Positions 35,127 through 46,795 of a stretch of DNA of 64,000 nt are shown here, one piece after another (position 1 is the stretch's first letter; each line of letters opens with the position of its first letter). The notes under the pieces were generated by a model, which was not told the DNA's origin, searched no databases, and worked only from the letters and a program-made list of their open reading frames with translations. The DNA is from Kryptolebias marmoratus (lineage: Eukaryota; Chordata; Actinopteri; Cyprinodontiformes; Rivulidae): the NCBI RefSeq assembly GCF_001649575.2, contig NC_051436.1:10245154-10309153 (forward strand), given 5' to 3'. The position numbers and the translations under genes were made by a program.

Positions 35127-35226
35127 NNNNNNNNNNNNNNNNNNNNNNNNNNNNNNNNNNNNNNNNNNNNNNNNNNNNNNNNNNNNNNNNNNNNNNNNNN
35201 NNNNNNNNNNNNNNNNNNNNNNNNNN
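35127..35226. other. Assembly gap, 100 N
   Basis: Exactly 100 Ns, the conventional length for a gap of unknown size. Missing sequence between the dok7-like gene and adra2c cannot be excluded. Confidence 0.98.
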
Positions 35227-36860
35227 GAAACTCACTGAGGAAAACGAATACACAAAAGCAACAGGTAAGTAAATCTCTGACTTTGACAGACTGATTACTT
35301 AAGCTGGCTCGGAGACTTTACCACACGGTAAGCAATGCTCCAGCGCTGATCTGGTTCCCACCACAGCCTTAAATACACCAGTCCATCTGATGCTTCATCT
35401 CCTTCAGGTGTGTCCAACTCCACCAGCAGGAGGAGCCGGCCACGCCCACCAGGAAGTGCAGAAAATCACAGATCACTACACTGAGTTCCTTACAACAGCA
35501 TGACTTCGTAGTAGAAGAGTCCAGGTGCTGAACTGTCCTGCCTGCAGTCCGAACCTCTCATCAAGTGAGAATATTTGACACATGATGAAACAAAGTATCC
35601 AGCACTGGGACAATAATGGGGCAACATTCCCTCCAAAACCTCCAGCAGCTGCTCTCCTCACTTTCTAAATGTTTACAGACTGTTAGTAAAGGAAGAGGGG
35701 ATGCTTCACAGTGGGAAACATTACCTTGACCCAACTTTTTGAGATGTGTTGCTGCCATGAAATTCAAAAGTACCTTTGCCACAAAGTGGTACAATCATAT
35801 ATTTTCAAGGGCTGTCATAGGCGACAGAATGGCTCTGCAGGGTACGGACAGATGCAGAGGGGAGCTCTCAAAATTTCACCTTTGTCCCCCTCTTTTAAGC
35901 CGACTCGTCTCTCTGGAGTCCTCGAGGAAAGCGTGAAAGTTTCAAGACAAGAGACATTAGGGAAGCAGCTCATTCAGCCTGAAGGAGTTTTCATCATGCT
36001 CAAGCAAGTGAAAAACTGAGGGTTAGTAAGGAATCTGACTGGAGTACTGTGGGGAAAAACGGGATGGTTTTATCTTAGATGTTCAAATCGACTTCCCTCA
36101 CTGAGTTTACGTCCTGTATGTATACTTTGCATCATCTTCAAAGTCTTCAGATGTTCAGCACAGGTATAAAAGTTGCTGTGGTCATGTACAACAATGAAAA
36201 AAAACCTGATGCGTTAATTTTTTTTTTTTGGAGGAAGAAATGAGTGACTTTATCTACAGCCAGCAAAGAACAGATGGACGCTTGTTCTTTCTGTAGGGGA
36301 GCGAGAAAATCTCCTGACTGTCGATCCCCCCGGGGCTCAGTGGTGTGACTTATCGTCGCCTGAACGTGGCTTAGCGCTCAAATCTAACTGCTATTTATTT
36401 CAGGGAGGATTTGGGGAAGTCCTGAAGGGGAAAAACGCACACTCGAAAACTAAATCTATCACACTCGGGGACTGACAGGGGAGGAACAGATTCAACAACA
36501 AAAGCTGGCTTTGATATGATGGCGAGAGAGAAAAATGAGTCTGGAGCCTCTTCTGACATGCAGTGCTTCTGTTATTGTAGTAAACTTGTCACTGTAAATC
36601 AGAACTAAGATCTTGTTGTTGTTTTTTAAAATAATTTATTTTTAATTGCTTTTGAAGCTGTGATAAAAATGGATTTTGCCTTATTTTGCCCATCTAGTTT
36701 ATGCAAAGTTGCATTTAAGCGTTTTGATTTTGTTTCGCTGATGGGTCTCCTTTCAAAGTGATACAAGTATTCACTGACATTTCCAGGAGTCAAAAGCAAT
36801 CTTTATTTCTGAACTTGGCCTTTACGTGACTTGACATTTATCCTGCACTTGATTGGCTGA
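35227..36860. other. Intergenic, nothing recognised
   Basis: Just right of the gap a short open stretch ends in a donor-like ACAG/GTAAGT (35270), but nothing upstream can be checked. The rest shows no gene. Confidence 0.3.
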
Positions 36861-36869
36861 GGGAGAGGA

Positions 36870-37430
36870 GGTACTGTAGCCTCCTATAACGCTCTCTACC
36901 TGTCTTTTGTTCTGCTTGTCTCTTTCAATTAGAGAATCTGCCTTTAGCGAGGCAAACAAAAGATCTAAGGCTTTGATGCACCTTCCATAGGCCCACAAAG
37001 GGCAAGGATTTTAGGGTTTTGCCGCTTGTGCCTTACGAGGACCCTGTATTACCCAAGTGCACGTAGTTTCAGCAACTCAAGCAGAGCGTTCAAAGTGTTA
37101 ATTAGAATTCACAGAATGCACTTGTGCAACAAAAGAACTAAGTAATATTAAACTGAAAGGAAGGCATTTTGAAACGTCTAAGCCCAGCAATAGGTTTGAT
37201 TTTAATTAGATTTAAAGAAGGTGGAATGCAGTCTGTGCACAATGTTTGATGATTCATAACAGGCCTAATCAAATAATAATCAACCGAGAGTGTCCCGCTT
37301 ATCAGCCCTGCAGGCAAGTGGAATAAATTTGTTGTCAAGGAGTTTTCATCAGCCCATTTCTCCATTCTTCCCAGGAAAGCCCTGAACGACAGGAGGCTTA
37401 AATTCAGACTGAATGCACCGGGGTTTGCAG
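36870..37430. other. Non-repetitive block, candidate conserved non-coding element
   Basis: Composition and word content differ from the repeats around it. It is rich in factor-site-like words (CTTTGATG, TTAATTAG, CTTATCAG, TAATTAG) and has no sustained frame. Its place in the gene desert upstream of adra2c would suit a distal enhancer. This is inference from sequence look only. Confidence 0.3.
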
Positions 37431-37654
37431 GAGAAAACGGCTCTTTTTTCCACGGTTCCACAGTAAGACGTCAGCGGCGAGTCCAGATCTAAGACAAGTT
37501 CTCATAAAATGTCTTTGTGGACTTTTTATTAAAGATCTTTGACACATGGGGGGCCTTGTTGAAGCTGTATTAAGCCACATGCACTGCAAAGATAAATACT
37601 GCTTTTAAAAGTTTTCAATGATTGATTACAAATTTTGGGAATTCTTTCATTTTA

Positions 37655-38255
37655 GTTACTTTTATATCTTAGTGCAGCTTTTGATGTAGTGAATCCTGGC
37701 TCTGTAATCCTTCAACAGAAAGATCTAAATCAAAAAATTTGAACACATTAAAGCTTTTTTGCCGGACTTGGTGGCTCACCAGTCTCAGCAGCTCCCCTGA
37801 CATGTGGAATCCCCCTCGGGTCCATTCTCGGCTCTCAAAAGCAAATCTTTGTTTCATTGCTTTGCTGATGACTCCCAGATTTATCTTCCCCTCCAAAAGA
37901 AAGCAACAACCCCCTTGAAAGCCTGACTGGACTGCTGTAATTTTAAACCACTGATGCACTAAATGTTGTCTACATAAATGTGCAAAAAACACAAGTAATA
38001 CTTTTTGGGCCGCCCAACCTACTTTCACATCACAGCAATGATCATGGCTCATTCACAAACCTAAAAAGAACGATTTGCAAGAACTGATTTTCGAAAGCAG
38101 ACTTTTATTTGACAAACAAATAAATGTTGTCAGAGCTTGTTTCTTCCAGCTCAAAGACCTTGCTAAGGACGAGTACCTTTTTTTTGACAGTCATTGATTT
38201 TGAGAAAGTAATTCGAACTTTTATTTCATCCGGACTTGGATGACTTGTTTGTTTG
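37655..38255 (+). mobile_element. LINE reverse transcriptase relic (CR1/Rex1-like)
   Basis: Broken plus-strand frames retain the order of RT landmarks: SAAFD-V, LTCGIPLGSILG, FADDSQIYLPL (the catalytic Y/F-A-D-D box), a KTQVILFGP-like end of the palm, and DFEKVIRTFISSGLDD. Internal deletions and stops show that it is dead. The motif set fits CR1/L2/Rex1-type non-LTR elements. Confidence 0.7.
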
Positions 38256-38314
38256 TATGTTTTTGTTTTTGATTTTTTTTTAAACTCTGAAAGAATTTTT
38301 TTTTATTGCCCATG

Positions 38315-38660
38315 AAAGGTGGGCGATAATGTACAGTAATTGCCTTTGTGTGTGTGTGTATGTGTGTGTGTGTGCATGTGTTAGTCTGTTAAAATACCCC
38401 GTGAACCAGTGGACAGAGCTTTATGAAACTCTGAGGGTAATCGTGTGCCTCTACAACCAATTATCCTTTGGAGTCAACCTGATTCAATATGGCTGCCAAA
38501 GCTAATCAAATTAATCAAACACAAAACTGGCTGTAACTCAGTCGGTTTTATAGATATTAAGCTAAGTTTTGGTGTGGTAGTAGTTGAGAGGAATTCCCAT
38601 CACGTACTCTGAGCTCTCACAGACACAACAAGATCTTTATTTAAACGTTTGGCGTGTAAG
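38315..38660 (-). repeat. Interspersed repeat family A, inverted copy
   Basis: Begins on the plus strand with GAAAGGTGGGCGATAATGTA, then a (GT)n patch (38346-38375), then inverted forms of the family landmarks (CAACCTGATTCAATATGGCTGCC, TTTTGGTGTGGTAGTAGTTGAGA). Confidence 0.65.
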
Positions 38661-39693
38661 GAGGTTGCTGATACGCATTTTTTAAAGGAATGCTATTTTC
38701 ATTGCTTACTGGCACTTTTACCTCAGCCAAAAGACATTGTGCACCTCTTAATGCACAACTTTGAACTCACGGTTTAAGAGATCAAAGACACACACACACA
38801 CACAGTGTTGAGATCTTTTAAAAAGTGAGAAACAGCAGACCTCAGTATTAAATAAGGTAAATTTGCCATGACAGATTGAAGTGCTCTGTCTTTGAGGTGA
38901 AAATCAGTGCTTTACATTTGCTGTGGTCATGGTGATTTCTCATCCTTTCATGGCTGTTGATGTGATTTCCAATGAATATGATTTATTGTGGCTCTTGATG
39001 GCCTAATCATAGATTTTATTTATGTTCGGGAGTCAATTAACAGACCTTTTAACCCCATCCTTCCCTGACAAATTACCAGCGACACAAAAGCAATCAAAGT
39101 GTAATTTAGTCTGTCCTGACAACATTAGTAATGCTGGTGCCAGGCAGCTGAGTTAAAGACCTGCTAGCCTCCACTTTGGAATGAAACTGTTGTTGCATTT
39201 TAATTCGTGAAGCGATTTTATTTATTTATTTTTTTTAGGACTGTGAACCCGCTGACAGGTTTCGAAGCTCTCTGAGCGTGAACAGACCGAGCAGTGAAAC
39301 ATCAGAGGGAAGACAGAGATTCAGGATTTCGTTTAAATGCAGCTTCAGGTATTTTTCCTACAGATGGTCCACAAGATCAAGTGATGTGTGGCCAAGTCTC
39401 TTACAGCTCAACGACCTGATAAGTGCTACTGCCAAACAGCCAAACTTGTTCCTGACCCCAGTAAAGAGATAACACTCAGATATTCTTATATCTGATGGTG
39501 ACTGCACCGTGTATCCCTGTCAAAAACACAATGTTCCTGTTACAAAGATGTTTAAAGACGACAAGAGGGGTACATTTCCTATTTCAAAGTAATTTACGGA
39601 TGAGTGGCGTCGACAGAAAGTCTCAAGTCTGTCCTTTTGTGCACGAGTGGATTTTCTCTTCGAATACTCTCGTTTTCAGTTCAGAAGCATGTA

Positions 39694-39873
39694 TGTTAGG
39701 TTAATTGGTGATTCTGAAGTGACCTGAGGTAGGAGTGTGTGTGTATGCAGGGTTATGTGTCTCTGTGATGGACTGCCGTGTACCCCTCCCCTTCACCTGT
39801 TGACAGCTGGGTTCAGCTCCGGTGACCCTGAACAGGATAAAGCAGGTGCAGAATATGAATGAGTGAATGAATA
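39694..39873 (-). repeat. LINE-associated repeat tail
   Basis: GTGTCTCTGTGATGGACTGCC, GACAGCTGGGTTCAGCTCC and GACCCTGAACAGGATAA blocks followed by an AATG-rich tail. This is the common 3' end of a teleost LINE/SINE group, inverse of the repeat at 34005-34680. Confidence 0.6.
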
Positions 39874-40226
39874 AAATAGATATCAGATTCAGCAGTTTGA
39901 GAGTAGAGCCTTAATTTTGTTGATCAAAGAGGTTCTTTTTTTGGTCTTGTAGCCAAAAACAAAAAGCAACATAAATCCTCAGGATGGATTATTACTGTCA
40001 AATCAGCATCTGGTGTTGGTCGTCACAGTCACTCCTTCAAACTGCTGACAGACACAACCCATTATCATAGACAAGTTGATATATTTGAAGTGAGCTGAGG
40101 AAAAAGTCTGGTGTAATGTCATTTTCACTGTAGAGGAGTACCAGCTTTTGTTGCAGCTAACAAGTAAAAAATCTTAGACCAATAATGAAGGGGAACACAA
40201 CAGTCTGTGTAACCTAACTCTACAAC

Positions 40227-40808
40227 TGTCACAGTTTGTCTGTTCCTGCCACGCCTCCTAGTTCGTCGCCACAGCAATCACCCTGATCGTGTTCACCTGT
40301 CCTTTGCCCTATTTAAGCTTGCCATTCTCACTTGTTCAGTGCCAGATTATTGAACGGTTCGCCAAGTAAATATCCAGTATTATTGTCTCGTCTATGCCTG
40401 ATCTCTCGACCTTTACCCCCTGCCTGACTGCTGACCGTCGACTCTCACCTGCCCTGTGCCTGAAACCTCTGCTGATTCTGCCTCCTGGCCTCCGACCTCG
40501 TTTCTGCCCACTGGACTTCGCCTCTTGGTTTGTACCTTTTTGGATTTGTTTCCGGCTCTCTGACCTTCCGGCTCTGACCCGTTTCCTGTCTCTGGATTCT
40601 CCAACTAGTCTGCCCCCTCACTGAAAAGTCCCGTCCTTTAAGCTCACATTCTATGGCGGCCTTACCTGCCCAGAGATCCCTCCTGCCGCACGAAGAGTGT
40701 GCTTTCCCGGAAGTCAGCTTATCCATTTGCTTCCAGTTGACAATAAAGTCTTTAAACTTGCTTGGTGTTCGTCTGCTCTGAATCCTAAAGTAACTCTGTG
40801 CCCTGTCA
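40227..40808 (+). mobile_element. Solo-LTR-like element, family L3
   Basis: 582 bp from TGTCACAGTTTG to CCCTGTCA, flanked by a perfect 5-bp duplication ACAAC (40222-40226, 40809-40813). It has a promoter-like CCCTATTTAAGC near 40309 and a poly(A) signal AATAAAGTC near 40743, as an LTR should. No internal retroelement genes nearby, so probably a solo LTR. Confidence 0.7.
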
Positions 40809-40974
40809 ACAACACGTGAAACAAAAAGACATTTATTTTTCTTTGTTAGCGAACAGCCTTTTGATCCTAAAATGTGTTCACAAAGCTGAATGATTTCATC
40901 TGAACTAAACACTCAGAGAAAATGAAACTCCTAGCAGTCCCTGAAACAACACATGTCAACTTAGTTTTAATTCA

Positions 40975-41062
40975 AAATGGCCACAGCCATGCTCGGAGTG
41001 TGTGTTGCGAATGACTCTCAGCGACAACCACACCAAACTCGAGCCCAACATCTGTAGAAATG
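40975..41062 (+). repeat. Repeat family A fragment
   Basis: AAATGGCCACAGCCATGCTC, GAATGACTCTCAGCGACAACC, CACCAAACTCGAGC: landmarks of family A. Confidence 0.5.
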
Positions 41063-42354
41063 AACAATATTTTTTGCGTCACATGACTTTGATTATGATC
41101 AGATCTACTTTTTGCTCATTCAAATCTCAAATAAAACAAACTTTTATGTTTTGTCACATTTATCTCATTTACCACATAAAATGTTTTCAGACGTACTTTC
41201 CTGATGTCTCTGAAAAGCACAACAAAAGAACTGAAGAGCATCTTGTCAGTGAAAACGGCACTAACATCATCTTCATGTTTTTATTCCTCCCACATGGGCT
41301 CGGCTGGAAATTGTACGAGGATGAAATAATCTGCTCAGCGATTCTCGTTTTATGCCCAGTGGATTCAAAGACAAAGATTGTCTTCGGATGGGACTCTCAT
41401 CATTAGCTCAGTGTTTGTTTGCACCACATCCTGCAGCTTCCTCCAGCTCACTTTTCTGTAACTGAGATTCAGCAGGTGACGCAGTCGATCAGTGATCTAC
41501 TGCTGTAATTTTAAAAACCAAACGTTTTCCCGACATTACTTAATGTGGGATTTTGTTAGGGGCCATCTCATCGTATTTAGTGTCTGTAAGTTTAGCTGAA
41601 AAGGATCCTTTTCTCCTTTCAAAGTTGGCCTTTGATAATGCGATGCATCCTATGAAGGATTTGTGAATGTTTGGTTTAAATTAACGCTTATGGTATAGAT
41701 CTGACAGTTTCTGAATATTTCAGCTGTTTTTAATCCCCGCAGGGTTCTTTATCTCCACTATAATTGCGAGCTGGTTTCTTAGTTTATTTACTGTTGGGTG
41801 GATGATGTGTACCGTGGATTTACCAAAGCCTGACTGGGATAAATCTGAACCGTCTGAGTGAATTTAACAAAGATCTGAGGGATAAAGTAATGGCTCTAGT
41901 GTATTCTTTCACATTAAACATTACTGTTAATCCCCTAAAAACTGCAACAATGACAGTTTTCTATTTTCAGTGATGAGGTTTTTAAATGAGAATAATAAAA
42001 GGAAACACCTACAATGTATGACTTAAAAGCAACAAATATATTCATATATTTGCAGGAAAGTTAGGTTTGGTTTGACAAAGTTTTAAAATGCCATGAAGAA
42101 TAGACACTTTTCATTCTAGCAACCATTCAACAAGAGCTCTGTATCCTTGGCATAAAGAATGGCGTAAACTATTCAGAGAAACACAGTGACAAGGCAGACA
42201 ATAAATACGATACATTTGTCTCCAAGAGGGGTTATTCAGCGCCTCGAATGAAATAAAAGTATTCTGAAATCTGTCTTTCTAAGTCAATCTTTTTAAAAAG
42301 TGATCTTTAAAAACTAAGTTTGGGGAGTTTGGTGAATAATCAGTTATATTTATG
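41063..42354. other. Intergenic, nothing recognised
   Basis: A 134-codon open frame ending at 41406 has no domain, start context or splice context to support it. The rest is AT-rich without assigned repeats. Confidence 0.3.
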
Positions 42355-42661
42355 TTAACGCGTAAAATAGAACAAATTAATGGTTAAATATGACAAAAGG
42401 AGCAACAAAATGACTAAACGCTGATCCCTGAGGGGTCTTTGGAGCTTTTCATTCCACTGCCTAAATCTACTGGGAGGGGTGATTAGTGAGTGAAAACAGG
42501 TGTGCTGATCACAGAAGCAGCCCAGGTGATAATTGTTACATGAAGCAGAGGAGAACTGTTGCCAAAGAAAACATGAAAATACACAAAAACCCAGACTGCC
42601 TGACTGAACTGGTAACAGAAGACGGAAAACTACAACTAAAACCAGAAACGAGATGAAAAGC

Positions 42662-43320
42662 ACTCAGAGAGCGCAAACCTCCACCGAGGCCACAGAGTGA
42701 TTAAAAATAGTCTTATTCAGATCATAATCTGGATCAGCACCAACATGTAATCCATGTTTTTTTGGGACAACATTTCCTGAACATTTCCTTCAAATCTGTT
42801 CTTTAGTTTTTACCAGATCTTTGCTGACAGACAGACAAACCAACAGACACAACTAGAAACACACCTTCGATACTGGAGGAAACAAAGGGGTCACATGTTG
42901 GAGTAGAGACATTTTTTTTTTAAAAAGGGTTTACATGAGACCTTGACCTTTGACCCCATGAACCTTGAAATCAACAGGCATCATCTTTGACCCATTAGGT
43001 GTCCAGATGTGCAGTTTGACTTTCCTACATTACACTGCTGCATTGTTCGAGCACTAGGTCAGCTGTGATGTTGACCTTGAAATGACATTGAAATCAATAG
43101 TGATCACCCTTGACCTAAGAGGTGTCCAGCTGTGGAGTTTTACTTTATACATCTGCAGAGTTAGAGCACGGGTTGATCAGTGATCTTGACAAAATCTAAT
43201 CACTTGTCCCTTGTTTGACATTTCCTGAAAATTTCTTGAAAATTCGTTCATAACTTAAGTAATCTTTTACACAGACAGACAGACGCTACCGAAGACAGAA
43301 CCTCCTCGGTGGAGGTATTA
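42662..43320 (-). repeat. Interspersed repeat C, copy 2 (inverted)
   Basis: Inverse of 26735-27418: CGCAAACCTCCACCGAGGCC at one end, CTCCTCGGTGGAGG at the other, with the internal GGTGTCCAGATGTGCAGTTT and TGCAGAGTTAGAGCAC units. Confidence 0.65.
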
Positions 43321-43404
43321 ACTGAAACATTCCGGGAGATAAATCTGAAAAACAGAGATTTACAGAAAACTCAGAACCAGGAAAACAAATTAAAACACCA
43401 AAAA

Positions 43405-43490
43405 TGGTGACAGATGTTGTGTTAAACTTTGGCGTGGTAGTAGCTGAGAGTCACTCACAACACATACCTTGAGTTCTAACAGATTGAGCT
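43405..43490 (-). repeat. Repeat family A fragment
   Basis: TTTGGCGTGGTAGTAGCTGA and GTCACTCACAACACATACC, the inverted start of family A. Confidence 0.5.
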
Positions 43491-44346
43491 CGAGTTTGGT
43501 GTAAAAAACTTGGAATGAACTTGGCATCAAGCATTACTACCAGAGGTCGTTTGTTGCCCCGAAAACATACCTTAAATCTGAGACGTTTGTCCACATGTCG
43601 CCCGAAAACGTTCTTCCTCCGTCCAAACGCTGACAGCACGGTTTTAAAAACACTTTGAAGGTGTGGCAGCGTTTCTGACGCACGCCAGCCTCCAGTCTGT
43701 TGAACCCACGGCAGACACGGCGCTTGGCATTGAAGGGAAACGTTGGCGCATCTCCAGATCTAACAAAGATACTTTTCAGTCAGGCCTTCCAAACATGAAA
43801 GAGTTGACAGTCGCGGCAGCAGCTGTCCCTAAAAACTGACATCAATCTGACTCAGCGCTATCTGCACACATTGGATCTGCTGTCAAAGATAAAACCCGTA
43901 TTACATCATGTGTGTGTGTGTTTTGCCCGGATCCGCGAAAGCCTCTTGCATCACACGGACTACTTTAAATTTAACAAGAGCTGAAAAGCGCATTAAATGT
44001 GAGTGATGATTGTGTTTTTGCAGGTCAGCAGCTAATTGAATCGGTAAATTTTCAGCTGTTCTTGTAGCAATACACGAGACTGACTATAGGACTCTAAAGG
44101 TTTTAGTTGGGAGTTGTAAGTTTTATGCCCAAATGTGAATACAGAACAATTTAAAGGTCGACACCTAGCTGATTAGGCTCATAAACCTAGTTGCAGCATT
44201 TTTTTTTTTTTAATTTGTCATTTTAAAACTTTGTTGCCTCCATAACCCGAATTAATTGGCATGGAATCTCACAAGACTCATTCAGACTGGACTGCAGTTT
44301 TGTTATGCATCAGTAGGTTTCAATGACATCCCAGAGAAAGCATTTC

Positions 44347-44777
44347 TGTCATGGTGTGGGGAAAAGGAGGCGAACCCAGATTGCAGACTCATGGTAAAAA
44401 AGGAAAACTAATTCATTACAAAGAATCAAAAACAAAGAGCTGACGTGGCAGCAAAAACTAGACACAACAAAATCCAAAACACGGAGGAGCAACAGGAGGC
44501 AAGACATGAATTGACAAGGAGGTGACAAGTGACAATGAACCAGCAAAGAGGTAGAGAACGAGACCGGGTTATAAACACAGAGGATGACGAGGTAAGTGGG
44601 CGCAGGTGAGTGATGACGATTGCAGGCAGGTGGAGATGGGCGTGGCAGGAGAACGAGAGGCAGACTGAGGAGGAGTGAACGATGGCTGAGGCACAGGGAA
44701 CAAGATAACCGAATAAAATAAACAATAAACTCAAACTGAAACAAGACAAACTGAATACAAAAACCCAAATCCTGACA
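44347..44777 (-). mobile_element. Solo-LTR-like element, family L1, copy 4
   Basis: 431 bp from TGTCATGGTGTGG to ATCCTGACA with a perfect 5-bp duplication ATTTC (44342-44346, 44778-44782). Carries the family blocks ATTGCAGACTCATGG, GCTGACGTGGCAGCAAAAAC and GGTGGAGATGGGCGTGGCAG. Confidence 0.8.
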
Positions 44778-45344
44778 ATTTCTATCATAAATTCATCTAA
44801 AAAAAAAAGGAGCAGCAGATTTTAGTTGTAACCTATAACTTTTTATTTCAAACATTTCACATGTTTACTATGTTTTCTTGTGACTAAAATACGAGTTTAT
44901 GAGACTTGCAAAGCATTGCATTCTGCTTTTAATCACGACGTCGCAACTTTTCCAGAACTGAGATTGTAATTTTACAGCGGAGCTACAAGCTGAGACTTGT
45001 TGTCAACAGTTTCACGGTTGTGGGAGTTCAATCGGAATGACTGGAAACTTCTCTGTACCGACGAGGGATTTGTGGAAGTGAACTCGGACCTGGGGGTGTG
45101 TGGCCTGACAGAGCTGTGTGAGAAAGACCGCTGGGGGGTCGGAGGTCACTGGTTCGGCTCGTTGGATGAGCTAACAGGACGAGGCGAGACAGTGAGTCAT
45201 GCTCTCACCTCCCTCTTCAAGAAACGTTGAAGCGCCGCGGAGCGATTTCACTAAAGCTGCCTGAGCCAACCAACAAACGGACCACTAAACCTAATCCCCT
45301 GCTGTCATTAGATACCACCAGTCATCTAATTGTCCATGTCTGTG
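44778..45344. other. Intergenic; small open frame of unclear nature
   Basis: An open stretch of about 77 codons (44997-45230) has even composition and a B-box-like GGTCACTGGTTCGGCTC. It could be a decayed SINE. I do not support a gene here. Confidence 0.3.
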
Positions 45345-45640
45345 TTTGTGTGTGTTCTTCTGTCTGTTAGTAAAATACCCCATGGACCAGCGGATGGATT
45401 TTAGTGACTCTTTCAGGAGGTAATCATCACATGCACATCTACAACTGATTAACTTATGGGGTCAACCTAATTCAAGACGGCCTCTATTGCTGATCAACCT
45501 TTGCAACAACAAAAATGACTACAACCCAGTCATTTTTATGAGCATTGAGCTAAAATTCGGTGTGGTAGTAGCCCTGACTCATCCCAAACACATACTCTGA
45601 CCTCAAACAGATCACACAAGTTCTCTGTTTAAAACTTTGG
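45345..45640 (-). repeat. Interspersed repeat family A, inverted copy
   Basis: AAATACCCCATGGACCAGCG, GGGTCAACCTAATTCAAGA, ATTCGGTGTGGTAGTAGCC, inverse of the family landmarks. Confidence 0.6.
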
Positions 45641-46072
45641 CATCCAATGCGGCGAGTGATGTGCACTCCTTCACTGAATGACTGCTTAATGTTCAAGAAA
45701 GAATAAAGTTATTTATATAAATGTTGCAGGAAAAATACATATATAAGAAATAGTTTTCCTGTCATCATGTTTTGCACATAAGAAGTGGTAAATAAACAGA
45801 TAAATAGCTCCTGAGTGCATCATTCTGTCATACTGAAACAGGTGCTACAAACACAGCAGACATCTGCTAACGCTGCAGAGCAGATGCTGCTCAGCCTTCA
45901 CCTGCACTGCCACATGTTCAGCCCACACCAGTGCCTTTCCCCCTGCGTGTGTCTGTATGTGTGTGTGAACTGATCCGTGTGAAGGTGCGCAACAAGGGGC
46001 GAAAAGCAGCAGACAGTTGGGGGAAAAAAAATCCCATCCGTCTCCTCTCCTACCTGATTTGCGCAGCGCAGT

Positions 46073-46074
<2 letters not shown>

Positions 46075-46111
<37 letters not shown>

Positions 46112-46156
46112 CAGCTCACCTCATCCACTCAGACACACACACACACACACACACAC
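46075..46156. repeat. (GT)18 and (AC)12 facing each other: potential hairpin
   Basis: A 36-nt GT run (46075-46110), a 22-nt spacer, and a 24-nt AC run (46133-46156). The two runs are complementary, so either strand could fold into a 24-bp stem. It lies about 640 bp before the adra2c start codon, within the likely promoter or leader region. Confidence 0.9.
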
Positions 46157-46389
46157 TCACTTTCCTGGAGAGCTCCAAAAACGTAATCCTTCTCACGTGT
46201 CGAAAACATCTCATATCAGTGACTTTCCAACTTCCAAATCAAACACCGTTTTTCTTTTGTTTGTTTGTTTTTTTGTGGCGCAGCCTGCGAGTTCGGGCTT
46301 ATTCAAACCTGATAAAGCTTCATATTCAAACTCGCTGTGGCTCTTTTTATTATTGAAATATAAAAACGTATAAAAATCAGAGAAATAAG

Positions 46390-46795
46390 TCCTGTCACAG
46401 TCCCACTCTGTGTGAAAGCAGCGCGCGCCGGAGGAGGGGCAGGGGTTGATGAGTTTTTATGCGGACGCGTTATTAGGAGCGAGAGCGCAGCGTGCTGGAG
46501 GAGGAGGAAGAGCTGCGGCTCCGCTCCTGACGAGCAGGAGACTCATGACACCTCTGTTCCACGCCGGCACGCTGGATTTTAGGATCATTTGGGGGGTGGG
46601 TGTTGTTTGAACTGAAGTGAGTTGGCTTCAGCCGGACGGAGCTCACTCTGATGCGCTCCCGTCCGCCCGCGTCGTCAGATGTGCGGATCAGCCCCGGAGC
46701 CGCGCGCTCTTCATGGACTCTCCTTTTAGCAGAGGGCTGGATGTGAATTTCGTCCCACATTCGTTCAGCCCGGGAAGCGCGCGCGCGGGGCCGGG
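46390..46795 (+). promoter_or_regulatory. GC-rich promoter/5' leader of adra2c
   Basis: Composition changes abruptly to GC- and CpG-rich near 46420 and stays so through the coding region, as at CpG-island promoters. No convincing TATA box. The leader has at least two upstream ATGs (46651, 46713). Transcription start and any 5' intron cannot be fixed from sequence alone. Confidence 0.5.
46651..46746 (+). other. Upstream ORF 1 of adra2c (31 codons)
   Basis: ATG at 46651, TGA at 46744-46746, ending 49 nt before the receptor ATG. It is Arg/Ser-rich. Its last sense codon is itself an ATG directly before the stop (ATGTGA), so a second minimal uORF is nested at its end. Confidence 0.5.

Noticed and set aside
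41002..41406. 134-codon plus-strand frame
   Set aside because: AT-rich, low-complexity residues, begins inside a repeat fragment, and shows no domain or splice signals.
42355..42663. Possible further LTR-like element next to repeat C
   Set aside because: It has AGGTGTGCTGATCACAG-like words in common with LTR-like repeats, but neither ends nor a target duplication can be shown.
44349..44788. Two overlapping minus-strand frames of 120-139 codons
   Set aside because: Both are products of the solo-LTR-like repeat at 44347-44777.
44997..45230. 77-codon frame with balanced codon use
   Set aside because: No homologous domain recognised and no splice context. A B-box-like word suggests a decayed SINE; not supported as a gene.
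45931..46373. Plus-strand frames of about 120-140 codons upstream of adra2c
   Set aside because: They are held open by the GT and CA dinucleotide runs (Cys-Val and Thr-His repeats) and have no gene features.
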